DNA of 57,551 nucleotides from Bacteroidales bacterium (GCA_017560825.1 JAFZED010000065.1:1-57551), one strand, 5' to 3'. Shown: positions 1-7,578, counted from the first letter of the stretch. Numbers and translations: made by a program. The notes: generated by a model not told the origin, from the letters alone.

Positions 1-292
1 AATTGAGTCGATCTGAACTAGATTGACAGGATTTCTGTTGCTGTAACAGAAAAATAATAGAATTTTATTTACCTGATATATAACAACTTATAGATTTGGT
101 TGAAAATATTATGTAGGTTGTGCTTGGATTTCAACTGGGAAATCCCGATTTAGTTCCACACCGATCCTTGGTGTAAGTGCGGTAACGAAATATCCTTATC
201 AGCATGTGGCACTCACGTAATGATTTTTTACCGGACACTAATGAGATTAAAAACAGTTCTCTTCATCACTTTATTTCATTTGAGAGTCTCTA
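1..292. other. Gene-free left edge
   Basis: I see no convincing gene here. The stretch is AT-rich. A short hairpin (TTTCTGTT/AACAGAAA, 32-52) has no T-run on its 3' side in either direction. The 13-mer AAATCCCGATTTA at 145-157 recurs at 1405-1417 inside a palindrome, so the two sites bracket the genes at 293-874 and 952-1356. Confidence 0.5.
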
Positions 293-874
293 TTATCTGT
301 TGCTCCACTCATAGTACCGTGCATCCGTGCCTGATTTCCAGAAATCCGGAGACCTAAGGTCCCATCCAAGAGCCAGCGCGTAGTCAAGAATCATCTCATT
401 TGTCAGCCGTTTCTTTATGAATCTTTCTGAATATTTATCAACTTGTTCAAAAGGCAGCCTTTCACCTTGCTCCCAGAAGTCCCATTTCGGATCCTGCATG
501 ACGCGAACATATCTTTCGTTACCGTCAATATCAATATGATGAAACACCCTCATGGCATAGTTGAACTCACAATCAATGTCGAACTCCAAACTGACTCGCG
601 TGATTTCAAATGGACGTATTTTCATCAGTCTATAAACCAAGAAAGGCATCCCATCTTCCAAATTGCCAAAACATGCAACGCCTTCTGAATTATCTGGAGT
701 CCATAGTTGGCACTTTAGGACAACTGGGTTATGGTGGACATCTGTCAAATCCAGATTCAGAGGGGCATTATATGATATCAGCTTTTTTCCGTACGAGATG
801 AGTGTCTCATGAACAGCGCTAAGGATTTCCTCTCTGTCCCCCTTTATTAAAGTAAAATACCTGTTATCTATCAT
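293..874 (-). CDS. Hypothetical protein, candidate immunity gene
   Basis: I do not recognise this 193-residue protein. It has no signal peptide or membrane segment and is rich in aromatic and acidic residues (for example the KWDFWEQGERLPFEQ stretch near residues 130-144), so it looks like a soluble cytoplasmic protein. It lies at the far end of a minus-strand series of Rhs toxin tails and presumed immunity genes. That position suggests an immunity protein whose toxin has been lost, but nothing in the sequence proves it. The start chosen is the ATG at 874; no in-frame ATG further upstream looks better. An ordinary cargo gene of unknown role is equally possible. Confidence 0.55.
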   Translation of the reverse strand: MIDNRYFTLIKGDREEILSAVHETLISYGKKLISYNAPLNLDLTDVHHNPVVLKCQLWTPDNSEGVACFGNLEDGMPFLVYRLMKIRPFEITRVSLEFDIDCEFNYAMRVFHHIDIDGNERYVRVMQDPKWDFWEQGERLPFEQVDKYSERFIKKRLTNEMILDYALALGWDLRSPDFWKSGTDARYYEWSNR

Positions 875-951
875 AGTGTCTATGATTTAAATTCAGATAA
901 TTGGAATTTATTCTGTTCACTATACCACCTTTCGTTAGCATTGCTAAGATA

Positions 952-1356
952 TTATTCTATTATCTTGCGGTATAACAATACACACCAATCCTCATCTAGG
1001 ACTTTAGCATTCCTATTAATCTTTGGGTTTTGGGGAAGATATACGACTTGTATAGAATCTCCTAGTTTGGAATTTAAATCTTCGCCTGTATATCTCTCAT
1101 TGGAAACCTTAAACTCGTATACACTCCTAGAGCCAGTTTTCAATGAACGTAATTTGTAAACATATGCCCTCGCTTCCACTCCTTTATTATAAAGACAAAT
1201 ATTTTCTATTTCAACCCTCACAATGAAGAATGTTACAATAGTAATAAGAGCACCGATAATAAAGACATTTCTTCTTATACCTTTTTTGGGAAGTTTCTGT
1301 TCTTTCTTCCGTAAACGACGGTTTCTATTACGCCTACGAGTCCCTTCTGTCCCCAT
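952..1356 (-). CDS. Small single-pass membrane protein
   Basis: This 134-residue protein begins with a strongly basic stretch (RRRNRNRRLRKKEQKLPKKGIRR). One hydrophobic segment follows at about residues 30-46, and then a soluble domain of about 85 residues. The basic N-terminus predicts that it stays in the cytoplasm with the C-terminal domain outside. The pattern of the soluble part (GVEARAYVYKL near the start, then VYLPQNPKIN near the end) resembles DUF3592-like membrane proteins, where a beta domain ends in a Y-x-P-x-N-P motif. This is my impression, not a database result. It could be immunity to a membrane-acting toxin given its neighbours. A 20-bp palindrome lies 45 bp upstream. Confidence 0.55.
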   Translation of the reverse strand: MGTEGTRRRNRNRRLRKKEQKLPKKGIRRNVFIIGALITIVTFFIVRVEIENICLYNKGVEARAYVYKLRSLKTGSRSVYEFKVSNERYTGEDLNSKLGDSIQVVYLPQNPKINRNAKVLDEDWCVLLYRKIIE

Positions 1357-1400
1357 TTGTTAATTCTATGTTTATCCTATTTTTCTCTTTAGGGTTATTT

Positions 1401-1420
1401 CGATAAATCCCGATTTATCG
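1401..1420. repeat. 20-bp palindrome, AAATCCCGATTTA core
   Basis: CGATAAATC and GATTTATCG are perfect inverted arms around a 2-nt loop, just upstream of the small membrane-protein gene at 952-1356. The core 13-mer AAATCCCGATTTA also occurs at 145-157. It could be an operator or the edge of an inserted cassette. No T-run follows, so it is not a convincing terminator. Confidence 0.5.
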
Positions 1421-1780
1421 GTGTAAATATAACAAACCTACAGCAAATTGTATCTATCTTCGAACTTTATCGCAAGCTGCTGTGAGATAATGCCCCAGTT
1501 CGGGACAGGCATCGTCCATTTTTTGCAACTACTCCAATTAAAGAAGATTCGAGATCATCGTAAATCCTGTATACTCTCCAATATCATCAGCACCCCTTGG
1601 ACCATATACAGTTACACGGGCTGCCTTTGCCCCAGTTCCTGTAAAACACTCAGCCACAAAATGTCTCCTATGTCGCGTTCTAAAAATCAGTCTTTAAAAA
1701 GCTCATGTTCTTCATTTAACCATATGCATGGAACACCGTTGTAATAGTCACGTATTCTATCGATAATCGAGGTAGTACCT
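1421..1780 (-). other. Decayed coding remnants, no intact gene
   Basis: No intact gene is visible over these 360 bases. On the minus strand short open stretches read like protein, for example RDYYNGVPCIWLNEEHELFKD (about 1675-1737), and further on VTVYGPRGADDIGEYTGF. Each is closed by stops or changes frame. I read this as debris of genes that once belonged to the toxin array. I cannot name the families. Confidence 0.35.
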
Positions 1781-1818
1781 CACGTGCCAGGTGTCAATGA
1801 ACTGTGTGGTGGTCGTGT
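1781..1818 (-). repeat. Rhs core fragment repeat, copy 1
   Basis: This 38-bp sequence recurs at 2983-3019 and 5205-5239 with a few mismatches. On the minus strand it reads TTTTQFIDTWHVR in one frame. That matches the Bacteroidota Rhs-core segment that precedes the Y-V-x-D-x-L-G motif. Here the frame closes a few codons later, and the DPLAEKYY segment seen after copies 2 and 3 is missing. Confidence 0.6.
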
Positions 1819-1851
1819 ATCCCTCATTTGGCGTATCACATCTATGTCCGT

Positions 1852-2010
1852 CTAGGTGATTACTCCGGTCAGGGATGCCGTAATGACCTCTCTGTCGACC
1901 CTGTTCACAATGCGACCATGAATAAGTCCGGTAAGGATCTTGGGATCCGTGGTGCCCTCCGCAATTTTCTCGGCTACCTTCTGATAACTTTTGCTATATT
2001 CTAGATACCT
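1852..2010 (-). pseudogene. Possible transposase fragment
   Basis: A minus-strand frame reads about 50 residues, including KVAEKIAEGTTDPKILTGL and then NRVDREVITASLTGVIT, before a stop. The spacing and the E-V-I-x-A-S-L-T-G stretch remind me of the central region of IS110-type transposases. This rests on memory of the family, and no ends or intact transposase are present. If correct, it marks a past insertion next to the toxin remnants. Confidence 0.25.
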
Positions 2011-2069
2011 CCATTATGTCCATCACGATCAGGGGTAATATAGTTTTTGCCATTATAAAATACGGTCAT
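2001..2069 (-). pseudogene. Remnant of a polymorphic-toxin tail
   Basis: Starting one base after the stop of the gene at 2071-2361 (TGA-C-ATG), a 22-codon minus-strand frame contains GKNYITPDRDGHNGG and then stops. This resembles the C-terminal tip of Bacteroidota Rhs toxins with an N-Y-I-(T/S)-P-D-x-D-x-H-N-G-G motif. The rest of the tail is lost or out of frame. I take it as the stub of a further displaced toxin module. The family assignment is tentative. Confidence 0.35.
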
Positions 2070-2070
2070 G

Positions 2071-2361
2071 TCAAAATGCCTTAGGGCTGTTTATTTCTGT
2101 TTTTATAATATGAAGTATTAAATGTCTTTTTTTTATCCTGACCTCCCAAAACCAAACATTTGTCACCTCATCTATAGCGCAAGGAGGCATATCACTTTGC
2201 GTTGACCACCACTTGATTATTTCTCTTTCCTCATTATTTACATATTGGGAGCAACAAAAATAACTTATCCACTGAGAGAATGCGGTCATCATATCATTTG
2301 CTATAAATTGACTAATGTAAGTTCCACCTGCGTGTTCACAGATAAAAGTATATGTACCCAT
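2071..2361 (-). CDS. Candidate immunity protein for the toxin at 2372-2980
   Basis: This 96-residue soluble protein begins MGTYTFICEHAGGTYISQF, a beta-rich start typical of small immunity proteins, and has a Trp-rich middle (IIKWWSTQS) and NVWFWEV near residue 73. I do not recognise a named family. It begins about 10 bp after the end of the Rhs toxin tail on the same strand. That is the position of the cognate immunity gene in polymorphic toxin systems, so the role is inferred from position. There is no signal peptide, so it should act in the cytoplasm. Confidence 0.55.
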   Translation of the reverse strand: MGTYTFICEHAGGTYISQFIANDMMTAFSQWISYFCCSQYVNNEEREIIKWWSTQSDMPPCAIDEVTNVWFWEVRIKKRHLILHIIKTEINSPKAF

Positions 2362-2371
2362 AGGCTATGAT

Positions 2372-2980
2372 TTAAATGTTAGTTTTTACCCTTTTGGCTA
2401 TGATTTTCACCTGAAAAATCCATCCTTTTTTCCAATGTTCATACTCTCTACGGAATTTTTCTTTCAATTTTACATCTTCCTTAGTTTTGTTTGTTCTTCT
2501 ACTTAATTCTTCATATTTGACTTTAGCGTCTTTATATTTTTGCTCCGCAGCAGCTTTCGCTTTCTGATTCGCATACTTGCTATTTTTATTGCCTGAAGAT
2601 ACGTTACTCTTTCCCCTTTCATATCCACCGCTCTTATTCGCAGCAGAGTTGGACATCATCATCATTCCTGAAGCAGCTGCTGTCATACCGACTGCTGTGA
2701 CCTTCATTCCCGCCACTGTCATGAATTCTCCAACAGCTTCAGCTGTATTGTCAGCTGTGCGTAATGCTGAATTGTAATCTGAAGCATCGTCAGGAGAATA
2801 TGAATCTCGAAGACGGCTTGTTCCAGGTACAATGTTAGTTGTCGCACCAATAGCATATCCTATGACCGTATCATACCAGGATTTCCCATCCGGATCCACA
2901 AAATTCACCGGATTATTATTACAGAAGGCATACGGCAAGATGCCGTAGTACTTCTCCGCCAGCGGGTCCGGGGTTGTCCT
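2372..2980 (-). pseudogene. Displaced Rhs C-terminal toxin tail, likely frameshifted
   Basis: The open frame begins right after an in-frame TAA at 2981-2983 and reads TTPDPLAEKYY, then PYAFCNNNPVNFVDPDG. This is the hallmark end of the Rhs core (the DPxG cleavage region). A Gly/Ala/Met-rich pretoxin follows (GMTAAASGMMMMSNSAANKS), then a charged coiled segment (KAKAAAEQKYKDAKVKYEE). No credible start codon or Rhs shell precedes it, only TTG at 2938. Near the end, the A6 run at 2426-2431 may hide a one-base loss. One more A would change the tail to HWKKRMDFSGENHSQKGKN and a stop, which looks more like a toxin tip than the present ending WIFQVKIIAKRVKTNI. It is likely silent here. The toxic activity is not identifiable. 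Confidence 0.6.
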
Positions 2981-3019
2981 TTACGTGCCAAGTGTCAATG
3001 AACTATGTGTTGGTCGTGT
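2882..3019 (-). repeat. Rhs junction repeat, copy 2
   Basis: About 135 bp is nearly the same as 5102-5239. Both copies run from the DPDG codons through DPLAEKYY, an in-frame TAA, and the FIDTW(H/Y)V(K/R)DN fragment. Both lack the same piece of Rhs core between V-x-D-N and D-P-L-A. The toxin sequences beyond the repeat are unrelated, so the repeat behaves as a shared docking segment. Confidence 0.7.
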
Positions 3020-3092
3020 TTCACCATCTATTAAGTTGTAGTCAATTTCTCTTTACCAATTGAAGATTAGTGCCGTTAGTTAGTAATTGATT

Positions 3093-3581
3093 TTAATGAT
3101 TCAGTCGGAATTTGCCATCATAAATATGGACGGATACAATACCTTGGCTTAGATCTACCTCTACATCGCATACCGATATCTGTTTACGTCGAAGCCTTAC
3201 CAAACGCTTCACTTCTTCAGCAGATTCGACAGGCGTCCCATTATAAGTATATTGAACAATTAACCTATCTTCTATGTTATTAACCCTTTCAGAGATTCTT
3301 TGATTTACAAACAAATAACCGCTTTTAGCATCCCTACTTATAGCATTAATAATTCTCTGCTTAACTTTCGGGTCTATAAACTGACATTTAACCCTATACT
3401 GTTTTTGAGAAAGATGCCTGTAATAATATTCGTGGACTTCATTGCTCAATATGTTCTGAGGAAGATTGTCTACAATGAAAATATATTCATAGAAATTATA
3501 CCTCTCAAGATCCCTTACAGGCTGAGCATTCATTATAAATGAAATAAAAACAGATAACGTCATTAATGTTATATTTTTCAT
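3093..3581 (-). CDS. Secreted hypothetical protein
   Basis: This 162-residue protein has a signal peptide (MKNITLMTLSVFISFIMNAQP) cleaved near residue 19 with no lipobox Cys, so a periplasmic location is expected. The mature part has alternating charged and aromatic residues and a conserved-looking ending (QGIVSVHIYDGKFRLNH). I do not recognise a family. It starts 5 bp after the end of an Rhs core remnant on the same strand, the usual place for an immunity gene. An exported immunity protein would fit a toxin acting in the periplasm. That is inference only. Confidence 0.6.
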   Translation of the reverse strand: MKNITLMTLSVFISFIMNAQPVRDLERYNFYEYIFIVDNLPQNILSNEVHEYYYRHLSQKQYRVKCQFIDPKVKQRIINAISRDAKSGYLFVNQRISERVNNIEDRLIVQYTYNGTPVESAEEVKRLVRLRRKQISVCDVEVDLSQGIVSVHIYDGKFRLNH

Positions 3582-3585
3582 AAGC

Positions 3586-3837
3586 CTAGTATGCTATATA
3601 AAAGTTAGTCGGAACAGTATTCGTATGGTTCCAATCATATGGTCTTTTAGGAAGATTAAGTATTCGCCTTGCGTGATTTTCATATGTTATTACGCTTCCG
3701 CAGTAGATCAGGCCTGAACCTCCCTTCAGTGCGGCCATCTTCGTGCCGTCGGAGAGGTAGAGATAGTCAGCACCGCTGATGAACGTCACGCTCTGCGTAA
3801 GGGTAAGCTCGTTGTAGGATATAGAAGAGACTGAGCA
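3586..3837 (-). pseudogene. Rhs core fragment with alternative tail
   Basis: The minus-strand frame is open from 3837 and reads SSISYNELTLTQSVTFISG, then ADYLYLSDGTKMAALKGG and SGLIYCGS. This matches the Bacteroidota Rhs/YD-repeat core (the DYLYLxDGTKxAA motif). After this it leaves the core with ITYENHARRILNLPKRPYDW and stops at 3586. The fragment has no start codon of its own (only GTG at 3789) and has lost everything upstream. It lies in core order ahead of the FIDTW segment seen in the repeats, so it is another broken piece of the same kind of gene. Confidence 0.65.
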
Positions 3838-3908
3838 TCATTTGAATGTCCAGCCACAAAAAGCATAGGAATAATGTAACAAGCAAGTGTTCTACAAGCT
3901 CTATTTAT

Positions 3909-4541
3909 CTAATGTATCCGTTTTGTTTTACTCCAATCTCCATAATCTGTAAGACGGCAGTAGTCACAAGCTGTTATTTTATTATCCACCAATACTTTGA
4001 TGAATCGCTCACTTGCAATTATGTGCCAACTACCCTCCGTATTAAACAGGTCGCTTCCATCCCAAGTGTTAATATCAAAATAATATCCGTCTGCGTCGAC
4101 TGAATAACCGCATTCTAATGGAAGTTGATCATACTTCTGCATTTTTCCAGCCCGGCCTGTTATTGAGAATCCATTATATCCATTTACAGGATTCCCCTTT
4201 TTATCAAACAATGCGATGGGATACGATTTCCATCCGGTAATACCGCATTCTTCCAGAACATTTTTAAATCGGTCAGAGATAAGATATAGCGGCGGATAGC
4301 GTGTATCAAGGATATCTCGCATCTTTTTACCAGACGACCCTCCTTTAATCTCATTATATATGACTGGTAACTGAATATCATTGTAATCACCCAAGATGAG
4401 TCTGGATAAATATGCGGCAGCCCTTTCATTGCAACTTATCAGTTGATCTGCACGTTCTGGAAATGCGGCGAATGTCGTTCCGTATCCACAACTATCAAAA
4501 GTGTAGAAATCCTTCATTGAGATGATTTTACTATTGTCCAT
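3909..4541 (-). CDS. Immunity protein for the AHH-type nuclease tail
   Basis: This 210-residue cytoplasmic protein overlaps the end of the toxin tail at 4531-5202 by 11 bp on the same strand, the classic toxin-immunity arrangement. It contains FKNVLEECGITGWKSYPIAL near residues 92-111 and DLFNTEGSWHIIASERFIK near residues 162-180. These patterns recall the Imm11/Imm43 (DUF1629-like) immunity proteins, where a late 'S-E-R-F' segment is typical. The family label is from memory and tentative, but the role is well supported by position. It would bind and block the nuclease. The ATG at 4541 is preferred because it gives the coupled overlap. Confidence 0.65.
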   Translation of the reverse strand: MDNSKIISMKDFYTFDSCGYGTTFAAFPERADQLISCNERAAAYLSRLILGDYNDIQLPVIYNEIKGGSSGKKMRDILDTRYPPLYLISDRFKNVLEECGITGWKSYPIALFDKKGNPVNGYNGFSITGRAGKMQKYDQLPLECGYSVDADGYYFDINTWDGSDLFNTEGSWHIIASERFIKVLVDNKITACDYCRLTDYGDWSKTKRIH

Positions 4542-5202
4542 ATATTTCAGTCATTAATTTTTGTGCATACTCCATAACTTGCTCAACAGTATAGGATGGA
4601 TTGTCTTTAAAGAACTTTTTCCATTCTGCATTGTACTTATGAGATAATTTGTTATGAAGTTTAGAATCTAACCATACACCATACTTAGGGTCATGTATGT
4701 TGATGCCTATATCAGAAAACCTTTTCTCAAATTTATATGGTAGCGTATGATGAGCCTGCATTCCATCAGGTATCCCTCCAGTAAGTCTACCTAAATTATC
4801 CCTAAAGTTATTACGAGTGAAGCTCTTGAACTTGATGCCATCAACAACTCTTACCCCATCGACAATCGCATCCGAAACTCCAACGGTCTTTGCAAACCAC
4901 TTCGCCTCATCTCCAAAGCCGGTTGCCAGATCAAATGCAGCAATTCCTTTCTCGAAGGCAGAGGCATCAGAATCAAAAAGAGTGTTTGCATTGTCTACAA
5001 AATCCAACCATTCACTCTTCAGAATACCTTTGACGCTAACTTTGTTCCCCGCCTTAGCAGTTTTGTAAACATTCTTGACAACCTTGAGGGCTTTGCCCCA
5101 AGATTCCCCATCCGGATCGACAAAATTCACCGGATTGTTGTTGCAGAAGGCGTACTGGGAGTAGCTGTAGTACTTCTCCGCCAGCGGGTCCGGGGTTGTC
5201 CC
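4531..5202 (-). pseudogene. Displaced Rhs tail with AHH-type HNH nuclease
   Basis: The frame opens after an in-frame TAA at 5203-5205 and reads DPLAEKYY, then YAFCNNNPVNFVDPDGESWG, the end of an Rhs core. A pretoxin of about 90 residues follows, then a nuclease-like domain with RNNFRDNLGRLTGGIPDG, QAHHTLP and INIHDPKYGVWLDSKLHNKL. The A-H-H motif with downstream H residues marks the HNH/EndoVII AHH nucleases found in polymorphic toxins, which cut DNA. The domain itself is intact through the stop at 4531. No proper start codon or Rhs shell is attached (only GTG at 5130), so it is probably a silent module that needs recombination onto a full Rhs gene to be delivered. It overlaps its immunity gene by 11 bp. 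Confidence 0.7.
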
Positions 5203-5239
5203 TTACGTACCAAGTGTCAATGAACTGTGTGGTGGTTGT
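5102..5239 (-). repeat. Rhs junction repeat, copy 3
   Basis: This is the partner of 2882-3019. Here the minus strand reads TTTTQFIDTWYVRDNPG in one frame and DPLAEKYY in another. The junction falls at the GACAACCCCGG/ACCCGC sequence. Canonical Rhs cores have some tens of residues between these two segments, so both copies carry the same internal deletion and frame break. Confidence 0.7.
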
Positions 5240-5297
5240 TTCTGGTGACCGTTGCTGGCAAGTTAGGCAAATTATACTGGAATTGCAAGTGTGCCAT
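5217..5297 (-). pseudogene. Rhs core fragment (YNLPNLP motif)
   Basis: A short minus-strand frame reads MAHLQFQYNLPNLPATVT before a stop. The Y-N-x-x-N-L-P-x-x-V-T pattern is typical of YD repeats in Bacteroidota Rhs proteins. It overlaps the FIDTW fragment in a different frame. The core upstream of the AHH tail has therefore lost more than one segment. Confidence 0.5.
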
Positions 5298-5307
5298 CGG
5301 AACGTGA

Positions 5308-5336
5308 TTGATTGTAGCAATAAATTTGTATCTTTG
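5308..5336 (+). promoter_or_regulatory. Bacteroidota-type promoter for the AAA gene
   Basis: TATCTTTG at 5329-5336 matches the TAnnTTTG -7 box, with TTG at 5308-5310 eighteen bases upstream as a -33 element. The start codon of the next gene is 25 bp further on. Confidence 0.55.
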
Positions 5337-5360
5337 TACGTTACAGAAATTGGCTAAGAT

Positions 5361-6908
5361 ATGTTGTACCCTATTGGCATACAGAATTTTGAGAAAATCC
5401 GTAAGGATGGTTATACGTATGTAGACAAGACAGCGTTGATATATAGACTGGCGACCACCGGCACATATTATTTTCTCAGCCGACCACGAAGGTTCGGCAA
5501 GAGTCTTCTTGTGTCTACTATGGAGGCCTATTTCAAGGGTAAGAAGGATCTGTTCGAAGGGCTAGCAATGGAGCAATTGGAAACGGACTGGACTGAATAT
5601 CCTGTTTTGCATCTGGATTTGAATGCCAGCAAATATATGTATCCTGAGGACCTGATTGCCGTATTGACCAGGCATTTGGATAACTGGGAGAAAGAATATG
5701 GAATAGTCTCCCGATATAGCGATTTAGAGTCGAGATTCGTTGATATTATTGACATAGTCTGCGAAAAGACCGGCAAACAGGTAGTTATCTTGATAGATGA
5801 GTACGATAAGCCGATTGTAAACAATCTCGGAAACGAAGTGTTGTCTGACTACTATAGAAAGACTCTTCAGGGATTTTACGGTGTAATCAAGTCAAAAGGC
5901 GAGCAGACTAAGTTCTGTTTCCTGACCGGTGTTTCCAAGATCGGAAAACTGAGTGTATTCAGCACGCTTAATAACCTGACAGACATATCTCTCAATGCCG
6001 ATTATGCAGACATTTGCGGCATATCCGAGAACGAACTGAGAAAATACTTCGATGAGAGTGTGAGTGAGTTGGCATCAACACATTCTATTACTCACGAAGA
6101 GTGTTATGCAAAGCTGAAAAGGATGTATGACGGATACCACTTCTGTGAAGGCAGTGATGGAATGTACAATCCATTCAGTATCTTGAACACTTTTTATGCA
6201 AAGCAGTTCAGAGAATACTGGTTTGAGACAGGCACGCCCACTTTGTTGGTCAATGTGATGAAACAGACATCGTTCGATGTGACAACCTTGTCTGATCGTG
6301 TTGTAGTGACAACCGATGACCTGAACGGTATGCAGGATATCATAAGCAGACCCGTCCCTTTGTTTTTCCAGACAGGCTATCTGACAATCAAGGATTATGA
6401 TAAAGAATTTCAGGAATATACTCTTGGATTCCCTAATGACGAAGTCAAGAATGGATTTTTAAGATTCATCTATTCGTACTATGTTCCCGTAAATCCTGCG
6501 GAAGGTAACACCACAACCTCTAAAATGGCACGTGCGCTCAGAGCAGGTAAGCCGGACGAGTTTATGAAAATACTGGATGTCATATTCTCCGGCGCCACTT
6601 ATCAGATCGAGATCAATTCTGAAAGAAGCTTCCAACAAGCTATGTATATAATAATGGAGCTTCTCGGCGAATACGTGGAGGCGGAACGCCATACCAGCAA
6701 CGGAAGAATCGACCTTCTGCTTCAGACCAAGGACTACATCTACATAGTGGAGCTGAAGATCGACAACACTGCCGATGCAGCCTTGCAGCAGATCGAAGAA
6801 AAGGGCTATGCAAAACCGTTCTCAAACGATCCGCGAAAGATTTTCAAGATAGGAGTAAGTTTCTCGACCGCGAACAGACGGATCGAAGAATGGAAAGTCA
6901 TTGAATAA
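5361..6908 (+). CDS. AAA-ATPase-like protein with PD-(D/E)XK nuclease domain
   Basis: This 515-residue protein belongs to the large Bacteroidota family that joins an AAA-ATPase-like domain (PF09820 type) to a C-terminal PD-(D/E)XK domain (DUF1703/PDDEXK_9 type). The start MLYPIGIQNFEKIRKDGYTY is a family signature. A Walker A-like SRPRRFGKSLL lies at about residues 38-48 and a Walker B-like VVILIDEYDKP at about 141-151. Near the C-terminus, GRIDLLLQTKDYIYIVELKI gives the D...E-x-K nuclease motif, followed by a Gln-containing helix. Length is normal for the family, so it looks intact. The family is repeated many times in related genomes and its function is unknown; a mobile or defence-linked role is often suspected. 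The next gene starts 5 bp later. Confidence 0.9.
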   Translation: MLYPIGIQNFEKIRKDGYTYVDKTALIYRLATTGTYYFLSRPRRFGKSLLVSTMEAYFKGKKDLFEGLAMEQLETDWTEYPVLHLDLNASKYMYPEDLIAVLTRHLDNWEKEYGIVSRYSDLESRFVDIIDIVCEKTGKQVVILIDEYDKPIVNNLGNEVLSDYYRKTLQGFYGVIKSKGEQTKFCFLTGVSKIGKLSVFSTLNNLTDISLNADYADICGISENELRKYFDESVSELASTHSITHEECYAKLKRMYDGYHFCEGSDGMYNPFSILNTFYAKQFREYWFETGTPTLLVNVMKQTSFDVTTLSDRVVVTTDDLNGMQDIISRPVPLFFQTGYLTIKDYDKEFQEYTLGFPNDEVKNGFLRFIYSYYVPVNPAEGNTTTSKMARALRAGKPDEFMKILDVIFSGATYQIEINSERSFQQAMYIIMELLGEYVEAERHTSNGRIDLLLQTKDYIYIVELKIDNTADAALQQIEEKGYAKPFSNDPRKIFKIGVSFSTANRRIEEWKVIE

Positions 6909-6913
6909 GCATT

Positions 6914-7570
6914 ATGAAAGCAATATTTCTTGATATAGACGGAGTGATTCAGCCATTGTGGCAGCAGAAGCGTTTCAAACATATGGATGAGATTGAGGAG
7001 ATGGCTAAAGAATTGGATGTTAAAATCCCAGGGCATTCCTATCTTGACTATGTCACCAAAGAAAAATATCCTGAAAGTAAGCAAGACTCATATAGCAGAA
7101 AATGTAATTTAGGAGCCGTATGCTTCGATTGGTCTCAAAAGGCGATAGATTATCTTAAGGATATTCTGGAAAAGCATAATGCTATGATAGTAATATCATC
7201 TGACTGGAGAGATTTCGGAGAACGGACTGTTCGAGCATTTCTCGCCATATATGACCTCGAAAAGTATTTTTATGGTATGCTTGAGGGCATATCATATAAC
7301 CCACCGACAGAAAGGCAAAAGAAAGCGAGAGACTATTTTCAATCTATTAAGGAGAGGGCTGATTCATATGATGAAAGATCTGCATACATAAGAGATTATC
7401 TGGATGCGCATCCGGAAATTACGGCATATGTTGCCGTTGATGATCGCGAGCTCGGCTTTCCTGTTGCCGGACACTTTGTATATTGCGATGACGGAGTAAT
7501 AGATGAAAGAAAATATCTGTTGATGAAGGATCTCATTGATATTCAAGATGGACCTTACCCTTTGGAATAA
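6914..7570 (+). CDS. HAD-fold protein, Swiss Army Knife RNA-repair type
   Basis: This 218-residue protein opens with MKAIFLDIDGVIQPLW, where DxDG is HAD motif I with the nucleophile Asp7. Motif II is probably the Ser pair in MIVISSDWR (about residues 95-103), and AVDDRELGF near 174-182 gives the acidic motif IV. The layout, with a long insertion after motif I and the I-S-S-x-W-R segment, fits the HAD domain named for Swiss Army Knife RNA-repair proteins (PF18143 type). It is presumably a phosphohydrolase acting on nucleic-acid ends or small phosphates. It is 5 bp downstream of the AAA/nuclease gene and shares its terminator, so the two are likely co-transcribed. Confidence 0.8.
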   Translation: MKAIFLDIDGVIQPLWQQKRFKHMDEIEEMAKELDVKIPGHSYLDYVTKEKYPESKQDSYSRKCNLGAVCFDWSQKAIDYLKDILEKHNAMIVISSDWRDFGERTVRAFLAIYDLEKYFYGMLEGISYNPPTERQKKARDYFQSIKERADSYDERSAYIRDYLDAHPEITAYVAVDDRELGFPVAGHFVYCDDGVIDERKYLLMKDLIDIQDGPYPLE

Positions 7571-7578
7571 GACAAGCA

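Noticed and set aside
32-52. Terminator at the left edge
   Set aside because: The stem is 8 bp and AT-rich, and the T-run is on the wrong side of the hairpin for either strand.
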